From: Bradyrhizobium sp. CIAT3101
GTDB lineage: Bacteria; Pseudomonadota; Alphaproteobacteria; Rhizobiales; Xanthobacteraceae
Assembly (NCBI RefSeq): GCF_029714945.1
Contig: NZ_CP121634.1
Location: 7,585,001 to 7,649,000 of the forward strand
DNA: 64,000 nucleotides
Direction: 5' to 3'
Shown: positions 16,933 through 25,346 of the stretch, one piece after another
Numbering within the stretch: position 1 is the stretch's first letter
Layout of the letters: each line of letters starts with the position of its first letter
Made by a program: the position numbers and the translations under genes
Notes under the pieces: model-generated
Databases searched by the model: none
What the model saw: only the letters and a program-made list of their open reading frames with translations
What the model was told of the DNA's origin: nothing

Positions 16933-17901
16933 ATGATGCTGCGCACCGTCACGCTCTCGTTTCTCGCATTGCTGTCGGCTACGCTGCCGACGCGGGCCGA
17001 GGATCCTGCCGCCTATCCGACGCACAAGATCCGCATGCTGCTGCCTTACGCGGCTGGCGGCGGCGGCGACGTGATCGGCCGGCTGCTCGCCGACAAGATG
17101 GGCAAGACGCTCGGACAGAGCATCTATATCGAGAACCACACCGGTGCGGCCGGTACGCTCGGCACGCAGATGGTCGCGACTTCGCCCAATGACGGCTACA
17201 CCGTCACCGTCGGCGGCATGACCACGCATGTGCTGGCGCCCGCGATCTATCCAAAGCTGCCCTACGATTCGATCAAGGATTTTACCACCATCGGCCGTAT
17301 CGGCGTCTCCGCGATCATGCTGGTGGCGACCAGGGATTTTGCCGCCAATAACATCAAGGAGCTGGTTGCGCTCGCCAAGAAGGGCGAGCCGATCCAGTAC
17401 GGAAGCTGGGGCATCGGCTCGACCGGGCAATTCTGCGCGGAAATTTTGATGCAGCAGACCGGCATCAAGATGGAGCACGTGCCGTTCAACGGCATCGCCA
17501 AGCTCGCCGGCGACCTGCTGGGCGGCCACATCTCGCTCGCGACGCTCGACATGGCGACCGCGACGCCGCTGGTGAAGGACGGCTCGATCAAGGCACTGGC
17601 CGCCTGCGGCGAGCGCTCACCGAGCCTGCCTGACGTTGCGACCTACGGAGAACAGGGCGTGCCGTTCGACCGCAGCCTGTCCTGGGCGATGTATGCGCCG
17701 GCGGGCCTCGCGCCGCCGATCACGCAAAAGCTGTCGGCGGCGCTGAAGGACGCGCTCGGCGATGCCGCGGTGAAGGAGAAGCTGCTGGGCCTCGGCATCA
17801 CGCCGCAATTCGTCCCCGGCGACGAGCAGCGCGACATCAATGCGCGCGATATCGCGGCCTGGAAGCAGGTTGCCAAGGACGCGGGCATTGAGGTCAAGTG
17901 A
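16933..17901 (+). CDS. tripartite tricarboxylate transporter receptor (Bug/TctC family)
   Basis: A 322-residue periplasmic receptor with signal MMLRTVTLSFLALLSATLPT ending near RAED. Family marks are YPTHKIRMLLPYAAGGGGD (about 29-47), the two-glycine ligand loop in VIENHTGAAGTLGTQ-like sequence (IENHTGAAGTLGTQMVA), and VPFNGIAKLAGDLLGGHI. Bug receptors bind carboxylates, aromatic acids or amides and may work with TctAB or as sensors; no TctAB is adjacent. The start follows AGGGGAATGCCGTC. It is unusual to find a Bug receptor in the same run as a Liv-type receptor: two different receptor classes in one putative operon with no membrane component. Confidence 0.92.
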   Translation: MMLRTVTLSFLALLSATLPTRAEDPAAYPTHKIRMLLPYAAGGGGDVIGRLLADKMGKTLGQSIYIENHTGAAGTLGTQMVATSPNDGYTVTVGGMTTHVLAPAIYPKLPYDSIKDFTTIGRIGVSAIMLVATRDFAANNIKELVALAKKGEPIQYGSWGIGSTGQFCAEILMQQTGIKMEHVPFNGIAKLAGDLLGGHISLATLDMATATPLVKDGSIKALAACGERSPSLPDVATYGEQGVPFDRSLSWAMYAPAGLAPPITQKLSAALKDALGDAAVKEKLLGLGITPQFVPGDEQRDINARDIAAWKQVAKDAGIEVK

Positions 17902-17926
17902 GCAGGGTGATTGAGGGAGCGCGGGC

Positions 17927-18466
17927 ATGAGCCGCATCTTCGGCGCAGTGCGCCAGAACGGATATGTGGTGCGGGACATCCAGGCCGCGATGACGCACTG
18001 GATCGAGGTGATGGGCGTCGGTCCTTGGTACTACATGGACCGCGTCAAGACCGACTGGTTCCGCCATCGTGGCCAGGATTCATCCGTCGAGATGAGCATC
18101 GCGCTGGCGAACTCCGGCGATCTCCAGATCGAGCTGATCCAGCAACGCAACGATGCGCCCTCACTCTACAAGGAGTTCCTGGATGCCGGCCATGAAGGCC
18201 TGCAGCACATGTCCTACTGGAGCCACGACTACCAGGCGCTCTACGACAAGGCGGTGGGGCTTGGCTACAGGATCGGCCATGAAGGCCAGATCGGCGGCGA
18301 CAGAGGACGCTTCGCCTATTTCGATACGCAAGCCCATCCGGGAACGATCATCGAGATCTCCGACATCAGCGGCACGAAGGGACCTTTCTTTGAGAAGGTT
18401 CGGCAAGCCGCGATGAACTGGGACGGCACGCGGCCGATCCGCGAGGTTGGCGGGGCGAAGTCGTAG
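17927..18466 (+). CDS. VOC family protein (glyoxalase/epimerase-like)
   Basis: A 179-residue vicinal-oxygen-chelate protein, beginning MSRIFGAVRQNGYVVRDIQA. The paired beta-alpha-beta-beta-beta pattern is seen in QNGYVVRDIQAAMTHWIEVM with GVGPWYY, and in the second half in GLQHMSYWSHDY and RFAYFDTQAHPGTIIEI, where the ending E is a typical metal ligand. Such proteins include methylmalonyl-CoA epimerases and ring-cleavage dioxygenases; this length and the HPGTIIEISD phrase fit the glyoxalase_4 group. It is the last gene of the run and starts after GAGGGAGCGCGGGC. The reaction is unknown. Confidence 0.87.
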   Translation: MSRIFGAVRQNGYVVRDIQAAMTHWIEVMGVGPWYYMDRVKTDWFRHRGQDSSVEMSIALANSGDLQIELIQQRNDAPSLYKEFLDAGHEGLQHMSYWSHDYQALYDKAVGLGYRIGHEGQIGGDRGRFAYFDTQAHPGTIIEISDISGTKGPFFEKVRQAAMNWDGTRPIREVGGAKS

Positions 18467-18555
18467 AACCTCTTCGCCTCGGAGGCTCGCCCGCGTTCCC
18501 GGGCGGTCGAACCATGCTATCTTGCCCGTGATAGCCAACCTTCAGCGAGGCAAGC

Positions 18556-19368
18556 ATGTCCAGCACTGACAAGGTTTTCGCCGGCTCGGTTCCAAAACTC
18601 TACGACGAATATCTGGTCCCGCTGATCTTCTCGATCTATGCCGACGACCTTGCCAAGCGCGTCGCTGCGCTGTCGCCCTCGGACCTGCTCGAGATCGCCG
18701 CCGGCACCGGCGCCGTGACGCGGGCCGTGGCGGCGCTGCTGCCCGCCGGTGTCCGCTATGTCGCGACCGACCTCAACGAGCCCATGCTCGCGGTCGCGAA
18801 GCAGCGTCAGGGCGATGACCCGCGCATGACCTGGCGTCAGGCCGATGCGCTGACGCTGCCCTTCGACAACGCTGCGTTCGACGTCGTCTGCTGCCAGTTC
18901 GGCGCCATGTTCTTCCCGGATCGCAGCAAGGGATATGCGGAAACGAAGCGGGTGTTGAAGCCGAACGGCACGTATTTGTTCAGTGTCTGGGATCGTATCG
19001 AAGACAATGTGTTCGCCGACGACGCGACGATCACGCTCGGCAAGATGTTTCCTGACAATCCGCCGCTGTTCATGGCGCGGACGCCGCACGGCTATCACGA
19101 CAAGGCCGTCATCAAGGCCGATCTCGAACGCGCGGGCTTCAAGGACATATCGATCGAAACGCGGACGGCGATGAGCCGCGCGCCCTCCGCGGAATACGTG
19201 GCGATCGCGTATTGCCAGGGCACGCCGCTGCGCGGCGAGATCGAGGCCAGGGATGCGAGCAAGCTCGAGGCCGCGACCGATGCCGTTGCCGAGGCGATCC
19301 GGAAGCGTCATGGATCCGGGCCGGTCGAGGCGAAGATTCAGGCTCTGGTGATCACGGCAAGGCCGTAG
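18556..19368 (+). CDS. class I SAM-dependent methyltransferase
   Basis: A 270-residue methyltransferase of the UbiE/methyltransf_11 type. Motif I is DLLEIAAGTGAVTRAVA (about 42-58), motif II ATDLNEPMLAVAK, and the post-motif region WRQADALTLPFDNAAFDVVC with the PFDNAAFD loop common to ubiquinone/menaquinone-type enzymes. No substrate can be named. The start at 18556 has GCGAGG seven bases upstream. It is separated from the VOC gene by 89 bases and is convergent with the L,D-transpeptidase gene. Confidence 0.9.
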   Translation: MSSTDKVFAGSVPKLYDEYLVPLIFSIYADDLAKRVAALSPSDLLEIAAGTGAVTRAVAALLPAGVRYVATDLNEPMLAVAKQRQGDDPRMTWRQADALTLPFDNAAFDVVCCQFGAMFFPDRSKGYAETKRVLKPNGTYLFSVWDRIEDNVFADDATITLGKMFPDNPPLFMARTPHGYHDKAVIKADLERAGFKDISIETRTAMSRAPSAEYVAIAYCQGTPLRGEIEARDASKLEAATDAVAEAIRKRHGSGPVEAKIQALVITARP

Positions 19369-19384
19369 CGGCAGGAGCCGCTAC
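19365..19384. terminator. hairpin between convergent genes
   Basis: GTAGCGGC (19365-19372), a four-base AGGA loop and GCCGCTAC (19377-19384) form a perfect 8-bp stem. It overlaps the stop codon of the methyltransferase and lies 16 bases from the end of the convergent transpeptidase gene. There is no T tract, so it could stop or stabilise transcripts from either side. Confidence 0.55.
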
Positions 19385-19399
19385 GCTCCGGCCCCGCGC

Positions 19400-20971
19400 C
19401 TACCAAAGGCTCCGCTGCATCGGCTGCGCCGGTTGATAGTACTGGTACTGGCCGGCGCGGCGGCGCGGATTGACGGGCTGCGGATTCGGATCGCGCTGCC
19501 CGAAGAAGAAGAAGCCATTGCCGCCAAATGCGCCGCCATTGCCCCAGCCATCGTCGCTCGCCATTTCCACCGGCGGCGCGGTCGGCTTGCGGGTGATGAA
19601 GCCGCCTTGTGGATGGTTGCTTAACACCGCGACGAACTCGGTGCGGTAGTTGGTCTCGGCGCTCAGCGGCTCGTCCGAGATGATGATCGACGAGCGCGGC
19701 AATGCGGTCGGCCCGATGCGATCCCACACCTCCTGCGGGATCGTGATGCGGTCGAGCGCGTCCTTCGCGCTGTCGCCTTCGTCGATGGTGACGACGCTCC
19801 AGCGCAGGCCGGCGTCGTTCTTCGCCATAGCGGTGAAGATGTGCGTGCCGAGCGGCTGGTCGGGATTGCGGATGGTGACGGGAACCTCGATGCTGGTGTC
19901 GAACACCTCGCCGCCGCCATCAGGCGCCGGCTTGTGGGTGTTACGCCGGACATAGAGCTTCTGTGTCGAGCGGCTGATGTAGACCGAGACCGGCTCCATC
20001 GCGAGCTTGGCATCGGTCGCGGCCTTCACGGCTTCGGCCTTCTTGGCCGCGGCCGCCTTGGCGGCGTCCTTTGTCGCGGCAACCGCATCGCGCTTCGGCT
20101 GCGCCGCAGCCTTGGCGGCGTCCAGCTGGGTCGCGGCATCCGTCGCCTTTGCCGCGGCCTTCTGCTTCAGCTCGTCGGCCTTCGCCTTGGCCTGGTCGGT
20201 CTTGGCGTTCGCGACGAGCTTGTCGGCATAGGCGTTCTCGGCATCGGCGCGGGCCTTCTGCTGCTCGAGCTTGCGCAGCGACGCCGGAAGCGATTGCGCG
20301 TCCTTCGCTGCTGCCGTCGCGGCCTTCTTCGCCTCGTCGGCGGCCTGGATGACTTCCTCCGCCTGCGCGGAGAGCTTGTCGGCACGCGCGGGCGCCGCCG
20401 CAATGGCTTCCTTGCTCGGCACGAACAGCGAGGGATGCGAGAAATCGACCGGAGCCGCATCCATCGGCGAGATGATCACCCGCATGCCGATATTGGTCTT
20501 CTCGAACAGGCCCTCGGCGAAGTTGAAGGGCATGCGCACGCAGCCGTGCGAGGCGGCATAGCCGGGCAGCGGCCCGCCATGCAGCGCGATGCCGTTCCAG
20601 GTGATGCGCTGCATGTTCGGCATCCAGGCGTCGTCATACATCGAGGAGTGGTGGTCCTTGTCCTTCTCGACGACGGCGAAGACGCCGGCGGGCGTTTCGC
20701 GTCCGGTCGTGCCGGTCGAGACCGGCGCGCGGAGGATCCAGCCCTCGGCATCGTAGAACGTGACCTGCTGGCTCTTGATCGACACGATCGCCATGATCGG
20801 CTCGCCGGCCTCGCGCTGCGCCACCGCCTCGGCGATCTGGCGCGGCTGCTTGGCAGCAACGGCCTGGCTCGGGGCAGCCAGCGCGACCGCCGCCGCGAAC
20901 ATCACGATTCCGGGAGCCCCCCAACGCCGCATCGCTTTCCTGGATTGCGCCGTCGTCATCAGGTCTTTCAT
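19400..20971 (-). CDS. L,D-transpeptidase with coiled-coil middle
   Basis: A 523-residue exported protein with a hydrophobic segment near 20-45 (signal peptide or anchor). A YkuD catalytic domain (about 65-190) has ALHGGPLPGYAASHGCVRM, holding the HG...SHGCVR motif with the catalytic cysteine near 143. It would form 3-3 peptidoglycan cross-links or attach proteins. A long Ala/Lys-rich segment (about 215-345) is probably a coiled coil spanning the periplasm. A second region (about 350-480) has YISRSTQKLYVRR, the GTHIFTAM phrase and ALPRSSIIISDEP. It looks like a degenerate YkuD-like domain without SHGC. The start at 20971 is backed by GGGGAATGGC. Confidence 0.87.
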   Translation of the reverse strand: MKDLMTTAQSRKAMRRWGAPGIVMFAAAVALAAPSQAVAAKQPRQIAEAVAQREAGEPIMAIVSIKSQQVTFYDAEGWILRAPVSTGTTGRETPAGVFAVVEKDKDHHSSMYDDAWMPNMQRITWNGIALHGGPLPGYAASHGCVRMPFNFAEGLFEKTNIGMRVIISPMDAAPVDFSHPSLFVPSKEAIAAAPARADKLSAQAEEVIQAADEAKKAATAAAKDAQSLPASLRKLEQQKARADAENAYADKLVANAKTDQAKAKADELKQKAAAKATDAATQLDAAKAAAQPKRDAVAATKDAAKAAAAKKAEAVKAATDAKLAMEPVSVYISRSTQKLYVRRNTHKPAPDGGGEVFDTSIEVPVTIRNPDQPLGTHIFTAMAKNDAGLRWSVVTIDEGDSAKDALDRITIPQEVWDRIGPTALPRSSIIISDEPLSAETNYRTEFVAVLSNHPQGGFITRKPTAPPVEMASDDGWGNGGAFGGNGFFFFGQRDPNPQPVNPRRRAGQYQYYQPAQPMQRSLW

Positions 20972-21293
20972 GCCATTCCCCGGTTGCGTGTCCGCACTTG
21001 CGTCGATCACCGATCAGATTGCGATCTTTGGATTAAGAAATCGCAGCCACCATCTGTTCCGTTTCCGGCGATATTCGGTCCGTTCCGGCGACGAAACTCT
21101 CATATACGACGGTCCGTGCGGGCGGAAGGGCGGTTGGGAGCCGGGGCTGGCCTGGAGCTGGCCGGCGCGCTGCGGCAGAATGTCAGCCCTCGGCAGCGGC
21201 AGGACGGGATGTGACTGGAATCACAGAGAATTGCGTCAGGCCGCGGGAACATCGGCGGTAAATTCGCCAAACAGCGCATCGGAGGATGAACGG
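20972..21293. other. divergent intergenic region without a recognised gene
   Basis: These 322 bases separate the L,D-transpeptidase start from a small plus-strand membrane protein. No convincing coding frame, RNA gene or palindrome was found. It presumably holds the promoters of both flanking genes. Confidence 0.4.
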
Positions 21294-21473
21294 GTGTCCT
21301 CAACTCTCTCGCAGATTGCCGCGGCCGTGGCCGGGCTGGCGCTGCTCGCGACCGGCTTCATCGTCTTTTCCAGAGGCACGACCACGAGCCTGGTTAAAAG
21401 CCTGGCGGTCTCGATGTCGCTGGCCGTACTTGCAGCCGTCCTGATCACAGTTGCCCGCAATCTCGGATCGTGA
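21294..21473 (+). CDS. small two-span membrane protein (59 aa)
   Basis: A short frame from GTG at 21294, eight bases after a strong GGAGG, encodes 59 residues beginning MSSTLSQIAAAVAGLALLAT. Two hydrophobic stretches, IAAAVAGLALLATGFIVF and SMSLAVLAAVLITVA, flank a loop with FSRGTTTSLVKSL. The hydropathy, ribosome binding site and in-frame stop make it a credible gene although it is small. It lies 112 bases before pstS on the same strand. No family is recognised. Confidence 0.55.
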   Translation: MSSTLSQIAAAVAGLALLATGFIVFSRGTTTSLVKSLAVSMSLAVLAAVLITVARNLGS

Positions 21474-21525
21474 GTCGCACCGGCTTCACATCACATTGCA
21501 ACCGAACCAGATGGTTCTGATTTCC

Positions 21526-21543
21526 ATTACATTTTTGTGACGT
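21526..21543 (+). promoter_or_regulatory. possible Pho box
   Basis: ATTACAT-TTTT-GTGACGT has the layout of the PhoB site (two 7-base direct half-sites with a 4-base A/T spacer, consensus CTGTCAT-A/T4-CTGTCAT). Each half matches the consensus at four of seven positions. It is 42 bases upstream of pstS, a classic PhoB target. Without a matrix score the match remains weak. Confidence 0.35.
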
Positions 21544-21585
21544 AAACCACAGAGGCTCGTGGAGCGCGCTGCTAGCTTCGAGCCC

Positions 21586-22638
21586 ATGATGAAACATCTC
21601 AGTCTCCCCATCGTCCTCACCGCGCTGGTCATCTCGACGCAGAGCTTCGCTGCCGAGACCACGGGCGCCGGCTCAACCTTCGTTTCGCCCGTGATGGCGA
21701 AATGGATCGACGCCTACAAGGCGAAGACCGGCAACACCGTGACGTATCAGGCAGTGGGGTCGAGCATCGGCATCGGCTTGATCAAGAAAGCCACCGTCGA
21801 TTTCGGCGCCACCGACATGCCGCTTGATCCCAAAGAGCTCGAGAAGCTCGGCATGATCCAGTTTCCGATTGTGATCGGCGGCGTCGTTCCGGTCGTCAAC
21901 ATCGACGGCGTGAAGCCCGGCCAGATGCATTTTTCGGGCGAGGTGCTCGCGAGCATCTATCTCGGCAAGATCAGGACGTGGAACGATCCGGCCATTCGCA
22001 CCATCAACCCCGACGTGAGGTTGCCGAACGCGCCGATCACCGTCGTGCATCGCATCGACGGCTCCGGCACGACCTTCAACTGGTCGAACTATCTCTCCAA
22101 GGTCAGTCCGCAATGGAAGGCCGCCGTCGGCGAAGGCACTGCGGTCGAGTGGCCTGTCGGTCTCGGCGGACGCGGCAATGACGGTGTCGCCTCGCTCGTC
22201 GGCCTCGTACCCGGCGCGATCGGCTACCTCGAATATGCCTACGCGCTGCAACGGCTCGACAAGATCTCATTCGGCGTGGTGCAGAACAGCGCCGGCAATT
22301 TCGTCGTCCCTGACGCCGCGTCGTTCCAGGCGGCGGCGTCGAGCGCGGACTGGACGGCGGACAGGGATTTCCATATCGTTCTCACCAACGCGCCGGGCGA
22401 GGATGCCTATCCGATCACGGCCACGACGTTCGTGGTGATGCCGAAGCAGCCGAAGTCGCCGGAACGATCGGCTGCCGCCATCGACTTCGTGCGCTGGTCA
22501 TTGGAGAACGGGAAGACGCAGGCCGAAACGCTCAACTACGTTTCGTTGCCGCAGGCCCTGGTCGAGCAGGTCGAAATGTACTGGCAGCAGAGCTTTGGAC
22601 CGGCGACTGTGACTGCGTCGGCCGGCAGCAAGCGGTAA
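21586..22638 (+). CDS. pstS: phosphate ABC transporter substrate-binding protein
   Basis: A 350-residue periplasmic phosphate receptor. The signal peptide MMKHLSLPIVLTALVISTQS ends near FAAE, and the mature N-terminus TTGAGSTFVSPVMAKW is the PstS phosphate-binding loop. Further marks are YQAVGSSIGIGLI, VDFGATDMPLD, the second phosphate loop RIDGSGTTFNWSNYLS and GNDGVASLV. The start is the first of two adjacent ATG codons. No pstCAB genes follow; the next gene is convergent, so this is an orphan copy that presumably feeds a Pst permease elsewhere. A possible Pho box precedes it, which would make it phosphate-starvation induced. Confidence 0.94.
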   Translation: MMKHLSLPIVLTALVISTQSFAAETTGAGSTFVSPVMAKWIDAYKAKTGNTVTYQAVGSSIGIGLIKKATVDFGATDMPLDPKELEKLGMIQFPIVIGGVVPVVNIDGVKPGQMHFSGEVLASIYLGKIRTWNDPAIRTINPDVRLPNAPITVVHRIDGSGTTFNWSNYLSKVSPQWKAAVGEGTAVEWPVGLGGRGNDGVASLVGLVPGAIGYLEYAYALQRLDKISFGVVQNSAGNFVVPDAASFQAAASSADWTADRDFHIVLTNAPGEDAYPITATTFVVMPKQPKSPERSAAAIDFVRWSLENGKTQAETLNYVSLPQALVEQVEMYWQQSFGPATVTASAGSKR

Positions 22639-22650
22639 CATTCCCCGAAT

Positions 22651-22674
22651 GGCGCGCCGGTTTTATGGCGCGCC
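22651..22674. terminator. hairpin between convergent pstS and CoA-transferase genes
   Basis: GGCGCGCC at 22651-22658 and again at 22667-22674, itself self-complementary, form an 8-bp stem with the loop GGTTTTAT. The right arm overlaps the end of the CoA-transferase frame. Placed 13 bases after the pstS stop, it may serve transcripts from both directions. Confidence 0.5.
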
Positions 22675-23853
22675 AACGGCCTTGTTTGCGACGAGCGCTT
22701 CGATCTCGGCGTCGCTCAGGCCGGCCTCGCGCAGCACCTCGCGCGAATGCTCGCCCAGGCGCGGTGCCATGCGGTGGATGCCGGCCGGGCTCTCCGAAAA
22801 TTTTGTCGCCGGACGTGCCTGGCGAATCTTCCCCTCGGTCGGATGATCGATATCCGCAAACAGTCCGACGGCCGCGAGATGCTGCTGATCGCCGATCTCG
22901 GTCAATTTGGCAAAGGCGGTGTGCGGCACGTCCAGCTGCAGCAATAGCTCCTCCCACTCCGCCGTGGTGCGGGTCGGCCCGATCTCGCTCATGCGGTCGT
23001 AGATCTTGTCGATGTTTTGCGAGCGCAGCACGGGATCGCGCACGCCGAGCTCGTCGCTCAACTCGGGCCGGCCGACGGCCTCGAAAAAGGCACACCAATT
23101 GTCCCCGGAATACGGCAGCATCGTCAGCCAGCCATCCTTGGTCTTCACCGGACGCCGGTTTTTCATGCGCTTGTAGCCGGTCGGGCCGATCGGCGGATCG
23201 AAGGCGTGTCCGCCCAGCATCTCGATGCTGTTGAAGCCCGCAATCGTCTCCAGCATCGGCACCTCGACCATCTGGCCCTGGCCCGTGCGCTCGCGCCGGA
23301 ACAGGGCGGCCGACACCGCACCGACCATCGCCATGGCGCAGATCTTGTCGCCGATCAGGCTCGGAACGAATTCCGGCTCCTCGTCGGATCCGATCGATGA
23401 TGCGAGGCCCGATGCCGCCTGGATGATCTCGTCGAAGGCGGGCCGCGCGGCCCACGGACCGTCCTGGCCAAAACCGGTCGCGGCCGCATAGATCAGCCGC
23501 GGGTTGAGCTTTGCGCAGTCTCCATAACCGAAGCCGAGCCGCGCCATTGCGGCCGGCCGCACATTGGTGACGAGCGCATCGACCGTCGGGATCAGCTTCG
23601 CCAGTGCCGCCTTGCCGTCAGGATGCTTGAGATCAAGCGCAAGGCTGCGCTTGTTGCGGTTGACCGCCATGAACTGGCCGCTCATGCCGCGATTCCTAAA
23701 CACGCCGGTATAGCGCCAGGTGTCGCCCGACGGCGGCTCGATCTTGATGACGTCGGCACCCCAATCCCCGAGCATCTGTGCGGCATAGGGACCGAACAGC
23801 ACGCTCGTCAGATCGAGAACACGGATTCCGCTGAGGGGGCCGGTTGGTGCCAT
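22663..23853 (-). CDS. CaiB/BaiF family CoA-transferase
   Basis: A 396-residue class III CoA-transferase that moves CoA between carboxylic acids. The N-terminus GPLSGIRVLDLTSVLFGPYA is diagnostic. It is followed by GADVIKIEPPSGDTWR, the RNKRSLALDLKHPDGKAAL block and the active-site aspartate region; GFGQDGPWAARPAFDEIIQA is also typical. The start at 23853 follows GAAGAGACG. It is 91 bases downstream of a Liv-type receptor and transcribed in the same direction, so it probably activates the transported acid to its CoA thioester (inference). Confidence 0.92.
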   Translation of the reverse strand: MAPTGPLSGIRVLDLTSVLFGPYAAQMLGDWGADVIKIEPPSGDTWRYTGVFRNRGMSGQFMAVNRNKRSLALDLKHPDGKAALAKLIPTVDALVTNVRPAAMARLGFGYGDCAKLNPRLIYAAATGFGQDGPWAARPAFDEIIQAASGLASSIGSDEEPEFVPSLIGDKICAMAMVGAVSAALFRRERTGQGQMVEVPMLETIAGFNSIEMLGGHAFDPPIGPTGYKRMKNRRPVKTKDGWLTMLPYSGDNWCAFFEAVGRPELSDELGVRDPVLRSQNIDKIYDRMSEIGPTRTTAEWEELLLQLDVPHTAFAKLTEIGDQQHLAAVGLFADIDHPTEGKIRQARPATKFSESPAGIHRMAPRLGEHSREVLREAGLSDAEIEALVANKAVGAP

Positions 23854-23944
23854 CGTCTCTTCACTGTCGTTGGAGGAAGCATTCACGGTGGGCGGTACAA
23901 GGGGCAAGGCTCGTGCCCTGCTCGCTTGTCACGATCGATCGAGA

Positions 23945-25156
23945 CTACTCGCCGAGAACGTCGCCGAACAGTTCCCAGGATTTTCCGTTGAAGCGCGCCA
24001 TCTGCAACTGACGGATCGGCGTCACCTGCTCGGCCGAGGTGTTGAGCTTGATGCCCGGCAGCAGCATCGGCAGCTCGACGTCCTTGAAGGACTGCGCCTG
24101 CTTCATCAAATTCGCACGCGTGAGATCGTTGCCTGCCCGCTGCAGCACCATCTCCATCATCTGCGCCATGGTGTAGCCGGTGACGTTGAAGATGTCGGCG
24201 GGATCGGCGCCGGAATTATAGGTCTTCATCCATTCGCGCCAGGCTTTCATGCCGGAATCGTTCTCCCAACGCGGATCACCGGGATCCTTCAGAAAGGCGC
24301 CGGTGACGATGCCGACGGAATTCTCGAGCCCGGCCGGCGCCAGCACCGAGCCGACGGAATTGGAAACGGCCGGAACGATGATCTGTGGCTTCCAGCCGAG
24401 CTCCGCGACCTTCTTGATCGCTTGCGCTGCGAATTTCGGCGTGCACTCGTTGAAGAGAACGTCGGCGCCGGCGGCCTTGAACTTGACGATCTGGGAGTCG
24501 ACCGTGGCGTCCGTCGTCTCGTAGACCGCTTCCGACACGATCTGGTTGACGTGCTCGCCGAGACCTTCCTTGAAGCCGGCGAGATAATCACGGCCGGGAT
24601 CCTCGTTCGGCGTGATGACCGCGATCTTGGCGTCGGGCTTGTTCGCCAGAATCCACTTGGCGTAGATCCGTCCTTCGGTCCTGTAAGTCGGCTGCGAACC
24701 GGTGGTCCAGGGGAAATGCTGCGGATCGTTCCAGCGGCTGGCGCCGCTCGACGGGAACAACTGCGGGACCTTCTTGACGTTGAGGTATTTTTGCGCGGCG
24801 ATGTTCGGGCCGGTGCCGAGCATCGAGAACATCGCCAAAACCTCGTCGCTCTCGACGAGCCGGCGCGTCTGCTCCACCGTCTTCGCCGGCGAATAGGCAT
24901 CGTCCATGCTGAGAAGATCGACCTTGCGGCCGTTGATGCCGCCCTTTTCGTTGAGCATCTTGAAATAGGCGATCTCGGCGCGGCCGATCGCCGAATAGGC
25001 CGACGCCGGTCCCGAATAGGGCATGGTCTGGCCGAGCTTGATGCCCGTGTCGGTCGCGCCGGTGTCGTAGGTTCCGGCCCTGACGGCCGAGGCAGCGCCC
25101 AGCACAGTGAGCAGAGCGACGGCTCCGCCGATGAACTTGAATGTGTGGCCGGGCAT
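23945..25156 (-). CDS. ABC transporter substrate-binding protein, Liv (PBP type I) family
   Basis: A 403-residue receptor beginning MPGHTFKFIGGAVALLTVLG with cleavage near VRAG. Type I receptor blocks: IKLGQTMPYSGPASAYSAIG, NEKGGINGRKVDLLSMDDAY, SPAKTVEQTRRLVESDEVLA, VITPNEDPGRDYLAGFKEGL. The start at 25156 is chosen over 25165 because the ribosome binding site AAGGAG abuts the upstream ATG and would be too close. It is 190 bases downstream of livF and probably belongs to the same transport system as a second receptor. A close relative is encoded at 14818. Confidence 0.9.
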   Translation of the reverse strand: MPGHTFKFIGGAVALLTVLGAASAVRAGTYDTGATDTGIKLGQTMPYSGPASAYSAIGRAEIAYFKMLNEKGGINGRKVDLLSMDDAYSPAKTVEQTRRLVESDEVLAMFSMLGTGPNIAAQKYLNVKKVPQLFPSSGASRWNDPQHFPWTTGSQPTYRTEGRIYAKWILANKPDAKIAVITPNEDPGRDYLAGFKEGLGEHVNQIVSEAVYETTDATVDSQIVKFKAAGADVLFNECTPKFAAQAIKKVAELGWKPQIIVPAVSNSVGSVLAPAGLENSVGIVTGAFLKDPGDPRWENDSGMKAWREWMKTYNSGADPADIFNVTGYTMAQMMEMVLQRAGNDLTRANLMKQAQSFKDVELPMLLPGIKLNTSAEQVTPIRQLQMARFNGKSWELFGDVLGE

Positions 25157-25346
25157 GCGCGGCATCTCCTTCCCTGGCAGAGTGCATCGACGCGCGCCCT
25201 CGCAAGGCCGCGGTCAACGTCCTCCACTTCTGTTCTTGGTTATCATCGGCCGCATCGCTCGCGATGGCGGCGGCGAGGACGATACCTCGATTAGCGGGCG
25301 TGAGATGTAGCGCAGAATACAGATGCGTATGCGCAGGCCGCAGCCG

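Noticed and set aside
14221..17529. 1102-residue open frame on the minus strand
   Set aside because: It lies antisense to four well-supported genes (TetR end, receptor, MBL hydrolase, Bug receptor), is His/Arg/Gly-rich without domain structure and is a by-product of high GC codon use.
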